A DNA stretch of 64,000 nucleotides from Cryptomeria japonica (taxonomy: Eukaryota > Streptophyta > Pinopsida > Cupressales > Cupressaceae). How positions within the stretch are numbered: the first letter of the stretch is position 1; each line of letters opens with the position of its first letter. A model generated the notes under the pieces. The model saw nothing but the letters and a program-made list of their open reading frames with translations, searched no databases and had not been told where the DNA came from. Position numbers and translations under genes: made by a program. Shown piece after piece: positions 35,141 through 46,788 of this stretch. The stretch spans positions 621,670,476 through 621,734,475 of the forward strand of contig NC_081408.1 of the NCBI RefSeq assembly GCF_030272615.1, in the 5' to 3' direction.

Positions 35141-36266
35141 GCAACTATTTCTCCAAGTCTGCAATATTATCTTCACTGAATGTTGGCTCATGATACTGAT
35201 GTAGATCTGCAATGTTGAATATAGGTGAAATACTCAAACTCTCCGGTAGCTCCACTTCATATGCATTTCTAGAACTGAACTTCCTCAAGATCTTACAAGG
35301 TCCAAACTTCCTCATCGGCAACTTGTTATAGGTTCCAACTGGAAATCTTTATTTTCTTAGATATACCATCACTTCATCACCAACTTCAAATTCTTTATGT
35401 CTTCTCTTCTCATCTGATGTCTCCTTGTATTTGTTGTTCATATCCTCCAAATGCATCTTAACCTAAATATGTAAGGCCTTCATATGATCTACAAATTCTT
35501 CTGCTTCTACACTCTGCTTGTCTTTAGTACTTATATCTCTCAATTTTGATATACCTCTAGGGTGTGCTCCAGTAACAATCTCAAAAGGTGTTCTTTCGGT
35601 ACTCCTATTTACTAAATTATTGTAGGCAAACTCTGCTTGTGCAAGAATCAAATCCCAACTTCTGGTCTTCTCTGCAACTAAGCATCTCAACAAATTTCCT
35701 AAGCTCTTGTTTACTACCTTTATTTGTCCATTAGTCTATGGGTGAAAAGTAGAACTGAATTTCAAATTTGTCTTCATCTTCTTCCAAAGTTTCCTCCAAA
35801 AATAACCAGCAAATTTAGTGTCTCTATCTGAAACTATGCTCTTACTTAATTCATGTAATCTCACCACTTCCTTGAAAAATAAGTCAGCTACATGCACTGC
35901 ATCTAATGTCTTCTTACAATTTATGAAATGAGACATCTTCAAGAATCTATCCACCACCACAAATATATAATCATTTCCTCTTTGTGTCTTAGGCAATCCA
36001 AGTATGAAATCCATGCTTATATCCTCCCAAGGTCTCTTTGGTACTGTCAAAGGTGTATAAAATCCCACATTCTGACTATTACCTTTTGCAACTTGATAAA
36101 CTCTACAACTCTGCACAAATTTTCTAACATCCTTATGAATCTGAGGCCAAAAGTAATGTTCACCCACCAACGCCATTGTTTTGTCAATACTAAAGTGTTC
36201 GACTAATCCTCCACTATGCTTCTCCTTTATCAGCTTGCCCCTCATAGAACTCTTAGGTATTCACAA
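35141..36266 (-). pseudogene. Chromovirus integrase
   Basis: Integrase inserts the cDNA. The minus frame carries part of the HHCC region (HYFWPQIHKDVRKFVQSC), then the catalytic core: RPWEDISMDFILGLPKTQRG with the first Asp, IVSDRDTKFAGYFW with the second Asp, and a stop where the core should read HPQTDGQ (here HP-stop-TNGQ). The later piece includes WDLILAQAEFAYNNLVNRST and the C-terminal GPCKILRKFSSRNAYEVELP (about 35290). Stops at several positions make it non-functional. Order and content are typical of plant chromoviruses. Confidence 0.85.
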
Positions 36267-36841
36267 CTAAACTCCTCTGAATAACATGCCATCTTTAATG
36301 AAATAATCTAGCCATTGACTTCTATCTACCATAACCAATGCTCTACATGCTTTCCAAGGCTCTGCAAAATCTACGTCATCATCATACAAGGTCTTCAACT
36401 CTTCAAAGCCTAATACTGTCACTCTCATCTTTGTCAGCAAATTTATTCTTCTACTCAACGCATCAATAATTTTGTTTGACTTTCCACTCATATGCTTCAA
36501 CATAAAGGTGCAACTCTTCAAAAATTATACCCATCTCATATGTCTCTAATTCAACTTACTTTGATTGTTCAAATACTACAAGGCTTGATGATCAATATAC
36601 AACACAAATTCCTTAGGCAATAGGTAATGTCTCCACTTCTTCAAGGCTTGAACTATGGCATAAAATTCCTAATCATACACTGAATATCGCTTTCTTGAAT
36701 CATTCAACTTTTCATTGAAATAACTTACTGCTCTCCCTTCTTGACTTAACATGACTCCAATTGCATTTCCACTTGCATCACAGTCCACTTGAAATACTTT
36801 GTTGAATCTGGTAAAGCTAACACATGATGCTCAATCACTTT
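36267..36841 (-). pseudogene. Chromovirus RNase H region
   Basis: After a frameshift at about 36840 the minus frame gives YFKVDCDASGNAIGVMLSQE, then [30 protein letters not shown] and HMSGKSNKIIDALSRR (about 36455). These correspond to the D-A-S, E, D-H and D-A-L-S-R landmarks of Ty3/gypsy RNase H. Several stops lie inside. It degrades template RNA in functional relatives. Confidence 0.8.
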
Positions 36842-38300
36842 CTACTTCAGCAATTCAAAACTCTTATTTTCTCCGGTTGTCCACTTGAATTCTTTCCTAT
36901 CTCCTCTCATTGTCCCAATCATAAGACTACAAACTGAACTGAAATTTTTGATAAACTTCTGGTAGAAACTAGCTAATCCATGAAATGATCTTACCTCTCT
37001 AATTATTTCCGTTGTAGGCCATTCAACAATTGCTCTTACCTTCTTAGGGTCCATCTTCAATCCATCCGCAGATATTACAAATCCCAAATGGACCAACTCT
37101 TCCTTCATGAAATTACACTTCTTAAGATTTATCAACAACTTCTCCTCTCTCAACCTCTGCAAAACTTGTCTTAAAGGAAACAGATGCTCCTCTTTTGTCT
37201 TACTAAAAATCAAAATGTCATCTAAATATACAATAACAAACTTACCCAAGAATTTCTTCAATACCTCATTCATCAACCTCATGAAAGTACTTGGTGCATT
37301 AGTCAACCCAAAAGGCATCACCAACCATTCATACAATCCTTCATTTATCTTGAATGTTGTCTTCCACTCATCTCCTTCTTTGATTCTAATCTGATGATAT
37401 CCACTCTTCAAGTCTATCTTTGTGTAATATTTGGTTCCTCTCAAGCAATCCATTGTGTCATACATCCTAGCTAAAGGAATCCAGCACTTCACTATGATCT
37501 TGTTTATTGCTCTGGAATTAGTACACATCCTCCATTCTCCATTCTTCTTAGGTGCTAATATTGTTTCTACTGCACAAGGACTCAGACTTTCTCTGATCAA
37601 ACATTTCTTCAACAATTCCTGCACTTGTCTATTCAACTCTTCATTCTCTGCCAATGTCAACTGGTGTGCAGCTTTGTTAGGCAAACTAGCTCTGGAAATT
37701 AGGTCCATGCAATGACTAATACTCCTTGCAAGTGGTAATCCATCCAGAAACTTGTCTAAAATGATGTCTCTGCATTCTGTCAGCAACTCCTTTATCTCCT
37801 CCAGTTGTTCTTCATGCTCTGGGTTCTCAGTCTTCTTAGGAACTAAGGCAAAACACACATTCTCATGTCTCATTCCATCCACCAAACATATTCTAGATTT
37901 CATACAAACTTAACTCTTTAAGGGCTCCTCCAAGGGTAACAAGGTTTGTTTCATCCCATTTTCCACAATAGTGTATATGTTCTTCCTTCCATCATGTATT
38001 GAATGTCTATCAAACTGCCAAGGTCTTCCCAACAAAAGGTGACAAATATCCATAGGTGTAATATCACACAAAACTTCATCATGATAATTTCCAATTTTCA
38101 ATTTCACCAAGTATTACTCACTCACTAATAGCTTATGATCATCCTAAATCCAAGCTATTTGGTAAGGCTTAGGGTGTTTCAATCTTTCCAACTTCAATTT
38201 ATTCACCATTTCTTATGAAACAAGATTATCCGAACAACCACTATCAATGACTACTTTACAACACTTACCAGATACCTTACATCTGTTCTTGAACAAATTT
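36842..38300 (-). pseudogene. Chromovirus protease and reverse transcriptase
   Basis: Protease: VVIDSGCSDNLVS (about 38220-38260) holds the D-S-G triad, followed after stops by DICHLLLGRPWQFDRHSIHD (about 38010). RT: a continuous 353-codon frame at 36842-37903 with LKKCLIRESLSPCAV, WRMCTNSRAINKI, KIDLKSGYHQIRIKEGDEWK, MPFGLTNAPSTFMRLMNEVL, the catalytic VIVYLDDILIFSK (Y-L-D-D) and FHGLASFYQKFIKNFS. RT is the best-kept part of the element. The first catalytic Asp (IDLKSGY) and both Asp of YLDD are present, but the neighbouring stops break the polyprotein. Confidence 0.9.
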
Positions 38301-39550
38301 ATCCTTTGTAAGGGCTCTTCATCTTCTTCGGTATGACACAAATCCCTCCTCATCATCAACAATTCTCCATCTCCCGATTTGTTAGCTGATTCGATGGAGC
38401 TTTCTTTTACCAATGTTGTTGTCCCAGTGTTCTTTATTTTCTTACATTCGAAAGAACAATGTCCTTCTCCTCCACACTTAAACCAAGTCCCTCGAAACAC
38501 TCTCTTATCTTGTCTTCTATAATCTTTCCCAAAACTTTTATTCTAGTAACCATCAGATTCTCTTCTCTGGTAGAAATTTCTATCATCCTTCCTGTATCAA
38601 ATACCATCTTTGCTTACTTCCTTGTCCTTGTTGTGATCTGTACAGGTTCCTCTTCCTCTTCCTCCTTGAAATCTCCCTCCGGAAAACCTTCAACCTCTTC
38701 CTTTTTGTCTCTGCTCATGTCTTTTGTTCAATTTTTCTTATGCTTTCGGGGCATATTGGTAAGCTTCTTCAACACTCTGTAACTTGATCAAACCGAGTTC
38801 ATCTTGCATAGACATCCGCAACCCAGTCAAATATATTGCAACTTGTTCAACCTCATCATCGACATGTCTGGATCTAATATTCAACTTGTAGAATGCTTCA
38901 GTATACTCCTTCACACTTGATTCTTTCTGCTTCAAGATCAACAACTTCTGAAACACATTTACTTGGTAATCAGCTAGCATAAACTTCAATTTTAACTTGG
39001 CAACCATCCACTCCCATGATTTGATTTTCTCTTTAGCTCTTCTCTTTCTGTCAACCTGCAAATGTTCCCACAAAAGAGATGCATAACCTTTCAACCGGGT
39101 ACAACCTTTCTTTCTTCTATGGTGTTCTCAAAATCAAAATACTTATCCATCTATGAGATCCAATCCATTAATTCATTCGAATCCAACTTTCCATCATACT
39201 CCATTGGGGTAAAATGTGGTTTAGTGTTCGCCCTACTCAAAACCCTCAAGAACCTCTCTTCTTCCAGATCGATCACCGGTGGACTTGGTACTTGTTTTCC
39301 CAGTGCTTCTTCTTCTTCATATTCACTCACATCTTCAATATGTCGACCTCTTCTTTGGGTTGTTTCAACAACCTATAATCGGGCTGCAATTCCTCTCAAC
39401 ATTTACATCACAATAGGGTATGCATTCCCACACGCTCCATCATTCCTATTTCCTCTTCATGCCATCTTCACGCCAATCTTCTGTAGTTGCAGGTTGGATC
39501 CACAATCTGCCACCCCACAAGAAGATCTCCAAGCCAACGCAATCTCTAGA
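38301..39550 (-). pseudogene. Chromovirus gag relic
   Basis: Minus-strand gag pieces in one main frame: HFTPMEYDGKLDSNELMDWI (about 39170-39230), KSWEWMVAKLKLKFMLADYQ, SVKEYTEAFYKLNIRSRH and YLTGLRMSMQDELGLIKLQS (38738-39094). These match the Retrotrans_gag fold of plant chromoviruses. A CCHC-like knuckle appears at about 38440-38495 as WFKCGGEGHCSFEC, with the first Cys replaced by Trp. An acidic stretch near 39310 precedes the core. Stops and frameshifts are present. Confidence 0.75.
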
Positions 39551-39561
39551 ACAAAATCTCA

Positions 39562-39572
39562 CTCTAATACCA
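39562..39572 (-). promoter_or_regulatory. Primer-binding site (initiator tRNA-Met type)
   Basis: On the minus strand TGGTATTAGAG occurs two bases after the 5' LTR end TGCACCA. It differs by one base from the common plant PBS TGGTATCAGAG, complementary to initiator tRNA-Met. Confidence 0.8.
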
Positions 39573-39574
39573 CT

Positions 39575-40285
39575 TGGTGCAGTCATGGTTAGTAGGGACC
39601 TCAATGATATCTATCTGGACAGTGCAACAAGAGTAAACACAACAAAAGCAAGACAAGATGATGGAGGCAATGCAAAACTGAATGAATTAGATCATGAAAA
39701 TTAATTACAAATGACCGGTAACATCCAGGCTACAAGATTCCACTCACTGGCCTGCTACATACATGCTCAATTACATAATTGGTCAACTTCGGACTTCTAA
39801 ATCCTAAGATATATCTTCTATATTTCCTGGAATGATTTATAATGCTTAATTACAGTGATTTATACGATTCAGGGAGATTCGGTCGGCCCAAGAGGGATCA
39901 AACAACGATGATCATGATGAAACATGAAGGACCACCAAGTCGACCTCTACCTAAGAGAATCCTCCAAAAAATACAAAGGATGAAGTGTGGATCCGAGGGA
40001 AGGTTGGCCACATGCCAAGGAATATTGGAATCGACGAACTAAAGCTTTGCAAGCTACGGAAAGGATCCACAAGATTCACCAATAGCGAATGGTTCCGGGG
40101 TTCTAAGCTAGAAAACAATCTCAAAATCCGGAAGCGATAACTTGTCGAAAAATGATCCAAATGTCTCGTGGTTTTGGGAAAAGGAAGATGATCATGTCCA
40201 CAAGAAAAATCCAAATCTACAAGATCCGGTGAGAAAATGCAGAAAGAAATGTTCAAACTGCAAAATCGGGAATGCTCCTGCATCA
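39575..40285 (-). repeat. 5' LTR of the chromovirus
   Basis: 711 bp. Compared with the 3' LTR it lacks about 60 bp just inside the TGATGCAGGAGCAT end, and it carries many substitutions. Confidence 0.85.
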
Positions 40286-40290
40286 CTTTA

Positions 40291-40658
40291 TCTCTCTCCC
40301 TCTCTCTAAAGTCTGAACATTTCTCTCTTTATTACTTGTCTTTGTCAACTCCTTTCTCTCATTCTTGCCCCCCCCCCTCTCATTTTCTCCATATCTTTGG
40401 CACAAATATATCTTTTTCTATATTTATCTCCATATCTTTTCGACTCGTCTATCTATCTCTTTCTATACATATATCTCCATCTCTCTCTCTCTATCCCTCT
40501 CTATCTATCTATATTTTCCTTTATCTATATCAATTTTCCCCACACACTCTCTCTCTCTGTGCCATCCCTCTCTTTACCTCACCTTCTTCTCTATTTCTCC
40601 CCATCTCTCCCTCCCTCATTCCCTCCTTATCCCCCTATTCATCTCTTTAGAACTCTAC
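40291..40658 (+). repeat. Polypyrimidine tract, segment 2
   Basis: TCTC-rich sequence between the chromovirus and the solo LTR, including a run of C at about 40367-40376. Open frames across it (Ser/Leu/Ile/Pro-rich) are composition artefacts. Confidence 0.8.
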
Positions 40659-40663
40659 CTCTC

Positions 40664-41447
40664 TGATGCAGGAGCATCCCCGGTTCTTGGCAATCTTGCA
40701 TCAACCAAAAACATTTCCTTTCAGTTTGTCTTTTATTTTGCAGTTTCAACATTCCTTTGTGTATTTTCTTGCATTGACTCACCAGATCTTGTGGAGTTGG
40801 ATTTTGCTTGAGGACATGATCATCTTCCTTATTCCTGACCGCAGAGTGTTTGGATAATTTTTCGGCAAGTTATCGATTCTAGATTCCGAGACAGTTTTCT
40901 GGCACTAGAACCATTCAAACCTATTTGCATCGATGAATCTACTGGATCCTGTCCGTAGCTTACATAGCCTAGTTCATTGATTTCAATGTTCCTTGGCATG
41001 TGGCCAACCTTCCCTTTGATCCTCACGTCATCCTGTGGATTTTTTGAAGGAATCTCTTTGGCGAAGGTCGACCTGTTGGTTTTACACGTTTGATCTTGTT
41101 CTTCAACATTTGTTCCCTTTTGGGCCGATCAGATCCCCTTGGATCATATAAATCATTGTAATTGAGCTTTAGAATTTATTCCAGAGAAATAAGATAGAAC
41201 ATAGAGGATAGATCTTAAATTTAGAGGTCCAAAGTTGACCTGTTCTGTAATTGACCATGTATGTGGCAGGCTAGTGAGTCGAATCTTGTAACCCAGATGT
41301 TACCGATTGCTTGTAAACAATTTTCATGATCTAATACATTCTGTTCTGCATTGTCTCCATCATATCCTCTGGTTTCTGTTGTGTTTACTCATGTTGCCCA
41401 GTCCAGATTGATCTCTTTGAGGTCCCTCCCAATCGATGACTGCACCA
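40664..41447 (+). mobile_element. Solo LTR of the same chromovirus family
   Basis: Runs TGATGCAGGAGCATCCC to GACTGCACCA (784 bp), opposite in orientation to the neighbouring chromovirus LTRs. A perfect duplication CTCTC flanks it at 40659-40663 and 41448-41452, though the pyrimidine repeat makes chance matches easier. No internal sequence remains, so it arose by LTR-LTR recombination. Confidence 0.85.
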
Positions 41448-41452
41448 CTCTC

Positions 41453-41625
41453 TCCATTTTTCTTCTTGTATATCTCTATATCTCTCTCTTTCTCTTCCAA
41501 TATATATCTGTCCTATATTTCTCTCACCCTCTCTCCATTTCTATTTGTCCATTTATTTATCTCTCTCCCTCTTCCCCACTATATATCTCTAACTCTCTAG
41601 TTCTATCTCACCACATATATATAAA

Positions 41626-41666
<41 letters not shown>

Positions 41667-42239
41667 CATCGTCATCGTCTCTCCCTCTTCCTTTATATCT
41701 CTCTCTATCTCTTCCTTTTTGTCTCCCCGTCTCTCCTCTTTTTATCTCCCCCTCTCCCTCGCTCTATCTTTTTTTTCCCTCCTCTTTTTCTCTATCTTCA
41801 TCTCTATGTCTATCTTAATCTCTCCCCCTAATCTCTAGACATGCCTCCTTCCATCCATCAATCTCTCTCATTCTTTCTCTTTTTCAACATCTATATCCAT
41901 ATCTCTTTTCCTCTCTATATCTATCTCTCCCTATTGCTTCTTTCATCTATCCCTTTATCTCTATCTCTCTCTACCACTATATCTCTCCCTCTCTCTATAT
42001 ATCACTTCCTTTCTCTATCTTTATCTTTCTCTATCTTCATCTCTCTCCAACTATTTATTTTTCTCTTCCATATCTATATATTCCTCTCCCCTCTCTCTTT
42101 GTCTCTCTCACATCTCTCTCCTTCTCTCCATCTTCCTCTCCCCATTCTCCATCTCTATCTTCGACTCCATCTATATCTTCATCTTCTTCTCTATCTCTAT
42201 ATCTATCTCTTTACCGATCTCTCTCTCACTCTTATCCCT
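41453..42239 (+). repeat. Polypyrimidine tract, segment 3, with (CA)n
   Basis: TCTC/TATC-rich sequence like segments 1 and 2. A (CA)n microsatellite with few interruptions spans about 41625-41664. The tract ends at the CTATA duplication of the next insertion; a short pyrimidine-rich continuation is seen at 49353-49412. Confidence 0.8.
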
Positions 42240-42244
42240 CTATA

Positions 42245-43519
42245 TGTTAGTCTCAACTAGTGCTAAGAGGGGAGGGGTGAATCAACACTTTACCAGTTTT
42301 ACTCAATTAAAACTTTCAACTCAAGTTTACACTAACTTAATATTCATCAATACAAGTAATTACTGCAGAAGAATATGCATGCATGAAAAGATACATAGTG
42401 ACAATGATATTTATCTCATGGAAACCCAAATGGGAGAAAACCACAGTGTGAGTAGGAACTCACAAAATTTGTACTCTTCTGAAGTACGCCCGATGAAGAG
42501 CCATCCCTGTTAGGACATTACAAAGACACTATTAGGTGCCACTCGATTAAGGGATTTTGATTAAGGCCTATTAGTGACTTTAACCTGTTAAAGGTAGCCT
42601 TGTTAAAGGTCTTAGAATCATCAATTAAGATGACACCCGGTTAAGGGATTTTTACAATGGGACTTGTTAAAGTCCACCCTATTAAGGGATTTTAGTTGCA
42701 ATGGTTAGAGATAAATAGAAATATGATATGCTGGAGTGGCTATTGATAGCTTGATCAGATCACACTAAAAATCATACTCTATTTGCATCGGTTGTGTCTG
42801 CTCTGCACAACACCAGTTTTCTGAATATACCTTTAGTTTTGCACTTTGCCGATTTACTGATCCTCGACTCTTCACTCTACCGGTCCTCTGTCCCTCGGCT
42901 CTGCACTCTGTTCTACTCCCTCTGTGTTCACTTTTCCATATCTCTTTTTACATGAACAACAACCCCAACAAAATGAATTATGTGAATTTATTACCCTTTG
43001 GATCTATCGCCAATTTTCCCTCCAAAAACATTCTATTCAAAATTCTATTATCGTGCCATAAATCGTTCCAGGAATCTTTGTCAAGATAGTCGTTCATGTC
43101 AATAAGTCTGTGGGTTGATTGGAGAAGACTAACAGTTTAACTAGATGTTTACTGAATGTTACCAAGTCTATCAGTTACAGATTTTATCGGTGTACCGATC
43201 AAAATCTACTTAGCCAATCACCTCCCGTATACCGATTTGTTCATTGCTTAGCTGGTTGACCTCCTATGTGCCGGTCTACTCACTGCTTGCCGATTGACCT
43301 CCTACGTCCTAGTCTACTCACTGCTTGCTGATTGACCTCTTGCATGCTGGTCTACTCACTACTTGCCATGTCTACACAATGCTTAACCAGTTAACCTCTA
43401 TATATCGGTCTACTTACTGCCAATAGACTTGGAAGACTTGGAAGACTTGGAAGATGATGTTGCCAACAATGACAACCATATCATTCACCTGTAATACAAA
43501 ATGCACCACAATGCCAACA
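42245..43519 (-). repeat. 3' LTR of the copia-like element
   Basis: Contains repeated blocks built on 'CACCCGGTTAAGGGATTTT' variants (42540-42700) and on CTACTCACTGCTTGCCGATT (43220-43400), both also present in the other LTR. Confidence 0.88.
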
Positions 43520-43531
43520 AACTCCCCCTTT
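43520..43531 (-). promoter_or_regulatory. Polypurine tract of the copia-like element
   Basis: On the minus strand AAAGGGGGAGTT abuts the 3' LTR start, the usual form of a Ty1/copia PPT. Confidence 0.75.
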
Positions 43532-43662
43532 GGCATTGGTGGCAAATACTATAAAAAATCTGTCGGTTCTGGCCCCTGTTTATGACCCCTGTAACTCACA
43601 ATGTACAAGTCTCCAAAACTCCCCCTTTTGCATCAACGGAAAAGACTATACAAAATAATTTG

Positions 43663-46259
43663 TCAAAGTAAAGCAAAAAGGTCCTTGAAATTTTCTTGAG
43701 CTACTTTCAAAGAGGATTCTCCCTCTTCTTCCTCCTCTATTTCATCTTCCTTTTCTGCAGTCTCAACCTCTAAACTAGCTTTGGTGATGATTTTTACCTT
43801 TTTCTTTTCACTTTCATTTTCTAAGTCTAACTTCCTCTTTGTCGAAGGAGTATCCATCATTGCTTTCTTATCCTCTACTTTCTTCTCTTCCTCTTTGCCT
43901 TCTTCTGATAGAATAGGATTTGGTGTCAATGAAGTTCTATGAGGTGTATCCTCATAGGGAATGTCTTCAACTGTTACTTCATCTTGATCGGGAAGCTTAG
44001 TTTGATCAGTTTCCTTCACCAGTTGCTCGACATCTTTTGTCAAATTGGGAATGTTTGACACAACATTTCCTACGATCTCATTAATTGAGAAGACATCAAA
44101 ACCTTTAGTAGAGTCTTTTTCCTTACCATTTTCTTTGTCAAGGGCAGCTGCACCTTGGTCCTGTTTTGTTTCCTTAGCTATTTCTTCTTCAGCTTCCTTT
44201 CATTGATTCATGATTTTCTTCCAAAAGGCAACACCTTCTTCGTGCACTGCTTCAACTTCACCTATTGCCACTCTCCCAGTTCTATTTCTTATCTTGAAAT
44301 GTTGAATGCATGCTTCATCCACTAGTGAAGCTTGATCAAGATCTAAATCATGTTGCACTTCCATGAGTGGTTTTATTTTGTGTTCTTTCTCAACAACCAG
44401 AGCTGTTTTCCACATCCCTTCAATTTGATCTTGCAAATCTGATGGGATTAATCCATATAATTTGCTGGGAGTCCTACAAAACTTGTGCAAGTTCTAGATC
44501 AGGGTTTCTTCAATTTTGCTTTTGTCTTCTTCATTATTGAGGGAATATGTTTTCCCAACACCAGACAAACCTCCAAATTCTTTGATCCCATGGACCAATT
44601 CATCAACTGTTGGAGCTTTGTTTCTTCCACTTCTTCTAACCTCTTTAATTTCCACATCTGATTGGGTGTTAGTGATATCACCCTCTTTCTCATCCTTTTC
44701 GAGCTTTGTATCAACTTTTCCTTCACTCTTCTTCTTTCTGGTATAAGTCACTCATACTGGTCTATCTTTACTTGGAGAAGATACTGGAACTTACCTAAAT
44801 CCTTTTCTTTTGTATATGTTGTAGGCTTGGTTGCTGGAGTCCCCTTGGGTTTTGTCTTTGACACTTTCTTCTTTTCACCTATTAATTCTTCATCTTTATT
44901 GGGGTTGATCCCTGATTGTACACTAGCACTAGTGGAGGTAGTGGCACCAGATGCTTCACCTCCATATTTCTTGTCAAGAGTATCAATCATTCTTCTTCCT
45001 TTTCTTTTTATGATTGGCACCTGAAGTTCCTATTTTATTTTGGAGCTTGCCTCCTCACAGGTTCCAAATCTCTTTGCCTTCAAGTCTACCGGTTTGGACA
45101 GTAGCATATTGACATGTATTTCAACAATGTTTGCTGCAACCTCATAACCCATAGGTAGAACCCAAAAGGTTATGGGTTGAACCGCTTGAATGATACAACA
45201 ATCTGTGTCTACAAGAAAGCAAATGTTGTCTTTGTATTTCTGCACTATACCGGTTGGAATTCTTTCCCTTTTGTGCATCCCAATTTTAAATTCCTTGAAG
45301 TATCCTCACATTGTTTCACCAAACCTATCTCCTAGATCTCTAATCATTTCACCTATCTGAACCATGATAGGTTTTTCTTCAGACCATACTACATTACCCT
45401 TATCAGGGAAAAAGTTTTGCACATAGAAAAATATACATACCAGTAGTGAGCCATATTCGAAGGATTGCTTCTTTTCCTTCTTAATTCTTTCCATGTTCAC
45501 CATAAATTGGCTTTTGATCATCTCACAAATATCATAGGTTGCATCCTCCTTGATAATTCGATAGGCAACATGTATGGCACTGCTCGGTACACTATTCATT
45601 CGACTTGAATGATATACCCTATAACCCAGCACGATAGAGGCAAATTTTACTTCAACATCCTCAATATGAGTAATTGTCATTGCTCTACTATCACATCGAG
45701 ATTTGATTAACCGGGTGACTTTAGTTGATGAAATTGTTCTTAGGGTTAATGCTTCACCGGTTGCACTAAACCCTGTAACTCTTCAAATCACATCCTTTGT
45801 GATCTTGATCGGTGCTTGAGTTTCCAGCCACAAAAATTGATCATGAACTCTGCTTAGTACAGACCTAACCCAGTCGACATGAAACTGACCGGGAAAATCG
45901 ACAACATTAGACAAACCCTTGGTCTTCAGAGGTAGATATTCTGCCTTCAACTGATCATTAACACATAACCCTTTAAATTTATTCCGAATGAATTTGTCTC
46001 CAAGTTCTTCAAGCTTGCAGTGAATGTGGGAGCAAATGTCTTCAATCAATAATACATCAAAGGCCACAGATGATAAGGCACCAGCCATGTCGATCTCACC
46101 GGCTTTCAATAGATGCAGCTTGAATTTGAGTTGGGGTTCTTTGATAGCTTCAACCAACATAGGAGTTGATATAGGCGCTGCCATGATGACCTTCAAACAA
46201 GCTTTTCTCAAACGGGGTTTGAAAACATTCTCGTCAGAAATATCAAACACCACTATCAC
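43663..46259 (-). pseudogene. Unrecognised second ORF of the copia-like element
   Basis: From 46259 one minus frame runs to about 44750 with stops at 45783, 45306 and 45030. After a frameshift near 44750 a second frame continues to 43663 with further stops. Together they look like one decayed protein of roughly 860 codons. The N-terminal part (MAAPISTPMLVEAIKEPQL near 46190) is followed by a Cys/His-poor globular-looking region. The middle has FASIVLGYRVYHSSRMNSVP (about 45640). The C-terminal third is Lys/Glu-rich and ends in an acidic tail. I see no D-S/T-G, Y-x-D-D, D-D-E or zinc motif. I do not recognise the family. Its place, after gag and before the PPT, is where pol should be. Confidence 0.55.
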
Positions 46260-46788
46260 TATGCTTGAACTTTTTGCACAAATATTACTAGCACGATTTC
46301 AATCGCCTTTGATCGCACAAGAGCTCGAGAAAGTTCACAAGAAATCAGGGTGAATCGAATGTGATGACATTTCCTTATTTATCCGTTGAGATTTATCAGC
46401 GTTATGATACAACAGTTAGTTTTGAAACTTACAACTTAAAGTGCACCCATTTGCCTTTTACTGGTTGTTTGTTATTGATATCGATACACAAACAATTAAC
46501 TCACAAGGCATTTCTCAAACGAGAACTTTTAGACTATATTTTATGCATCTCAACTATGCAGATAAACATAACCTTATATTTGTTAAGGGGATTCAAAAGT
46601 AATCTTACCATATGTTCTCCCCCTGAGCATCGGTATGCCTAGTTAGAAAAGAAACTGGCATCACCGATGGATGATGACTTGGTTTCAGAATGACCTTCTC
46701 CTTCTTTTCTTTCTTCCTTCTTGATCCATGTTCTTTTCATTTCATTTCTCACTTCTTCAATTGTCTTCTTTCCTTTTAGGTTATTTTG

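Larger units (their letters stand above)
34157..40285 (-). mobile_element. Ty3/gypsy chromovirus, degenerate full-length copy
   Basis: LTRs at 34157-34928 and 39575-40285 (read minus: TGATGCAGG ... TGCACCA) bound an interior with gag, protease, RT, RNase H, integrase and a C-terminal chromodomain, in that order on the minus strand. A perfect duplication CTTTA lies at 34152-34156 and 40286-40290. A PBS follows the 5' LTR. The LTRs are clearly diverged, including a loss of about 60 bp in the 5' copy, and the polyprotein has stops and at least one frameshift, so the insertion is old. Confidence 0.9.

Noticed and set aside
39062-39592. 176-codon plus-strand frame
   Set aside because: It lies antisense to the chromovirus gag and runs into its 5' LTR; no motif of its own.
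40237-42260. Long plus-strand frames of 137-155 codons rich in Ser, Leu, Ile and Pro
   Set aside because: Pyrimidine-rich DNA has few stops in any plus frame; the translations are low-complexity and cross the solo LTR boundary.
46024-46642. Plus-strand frames opposite the unknown ORF of the copia-like element
   Set aside because: Shadow frames; element orientation by PBS, PPT and zinc knuckles is minus.
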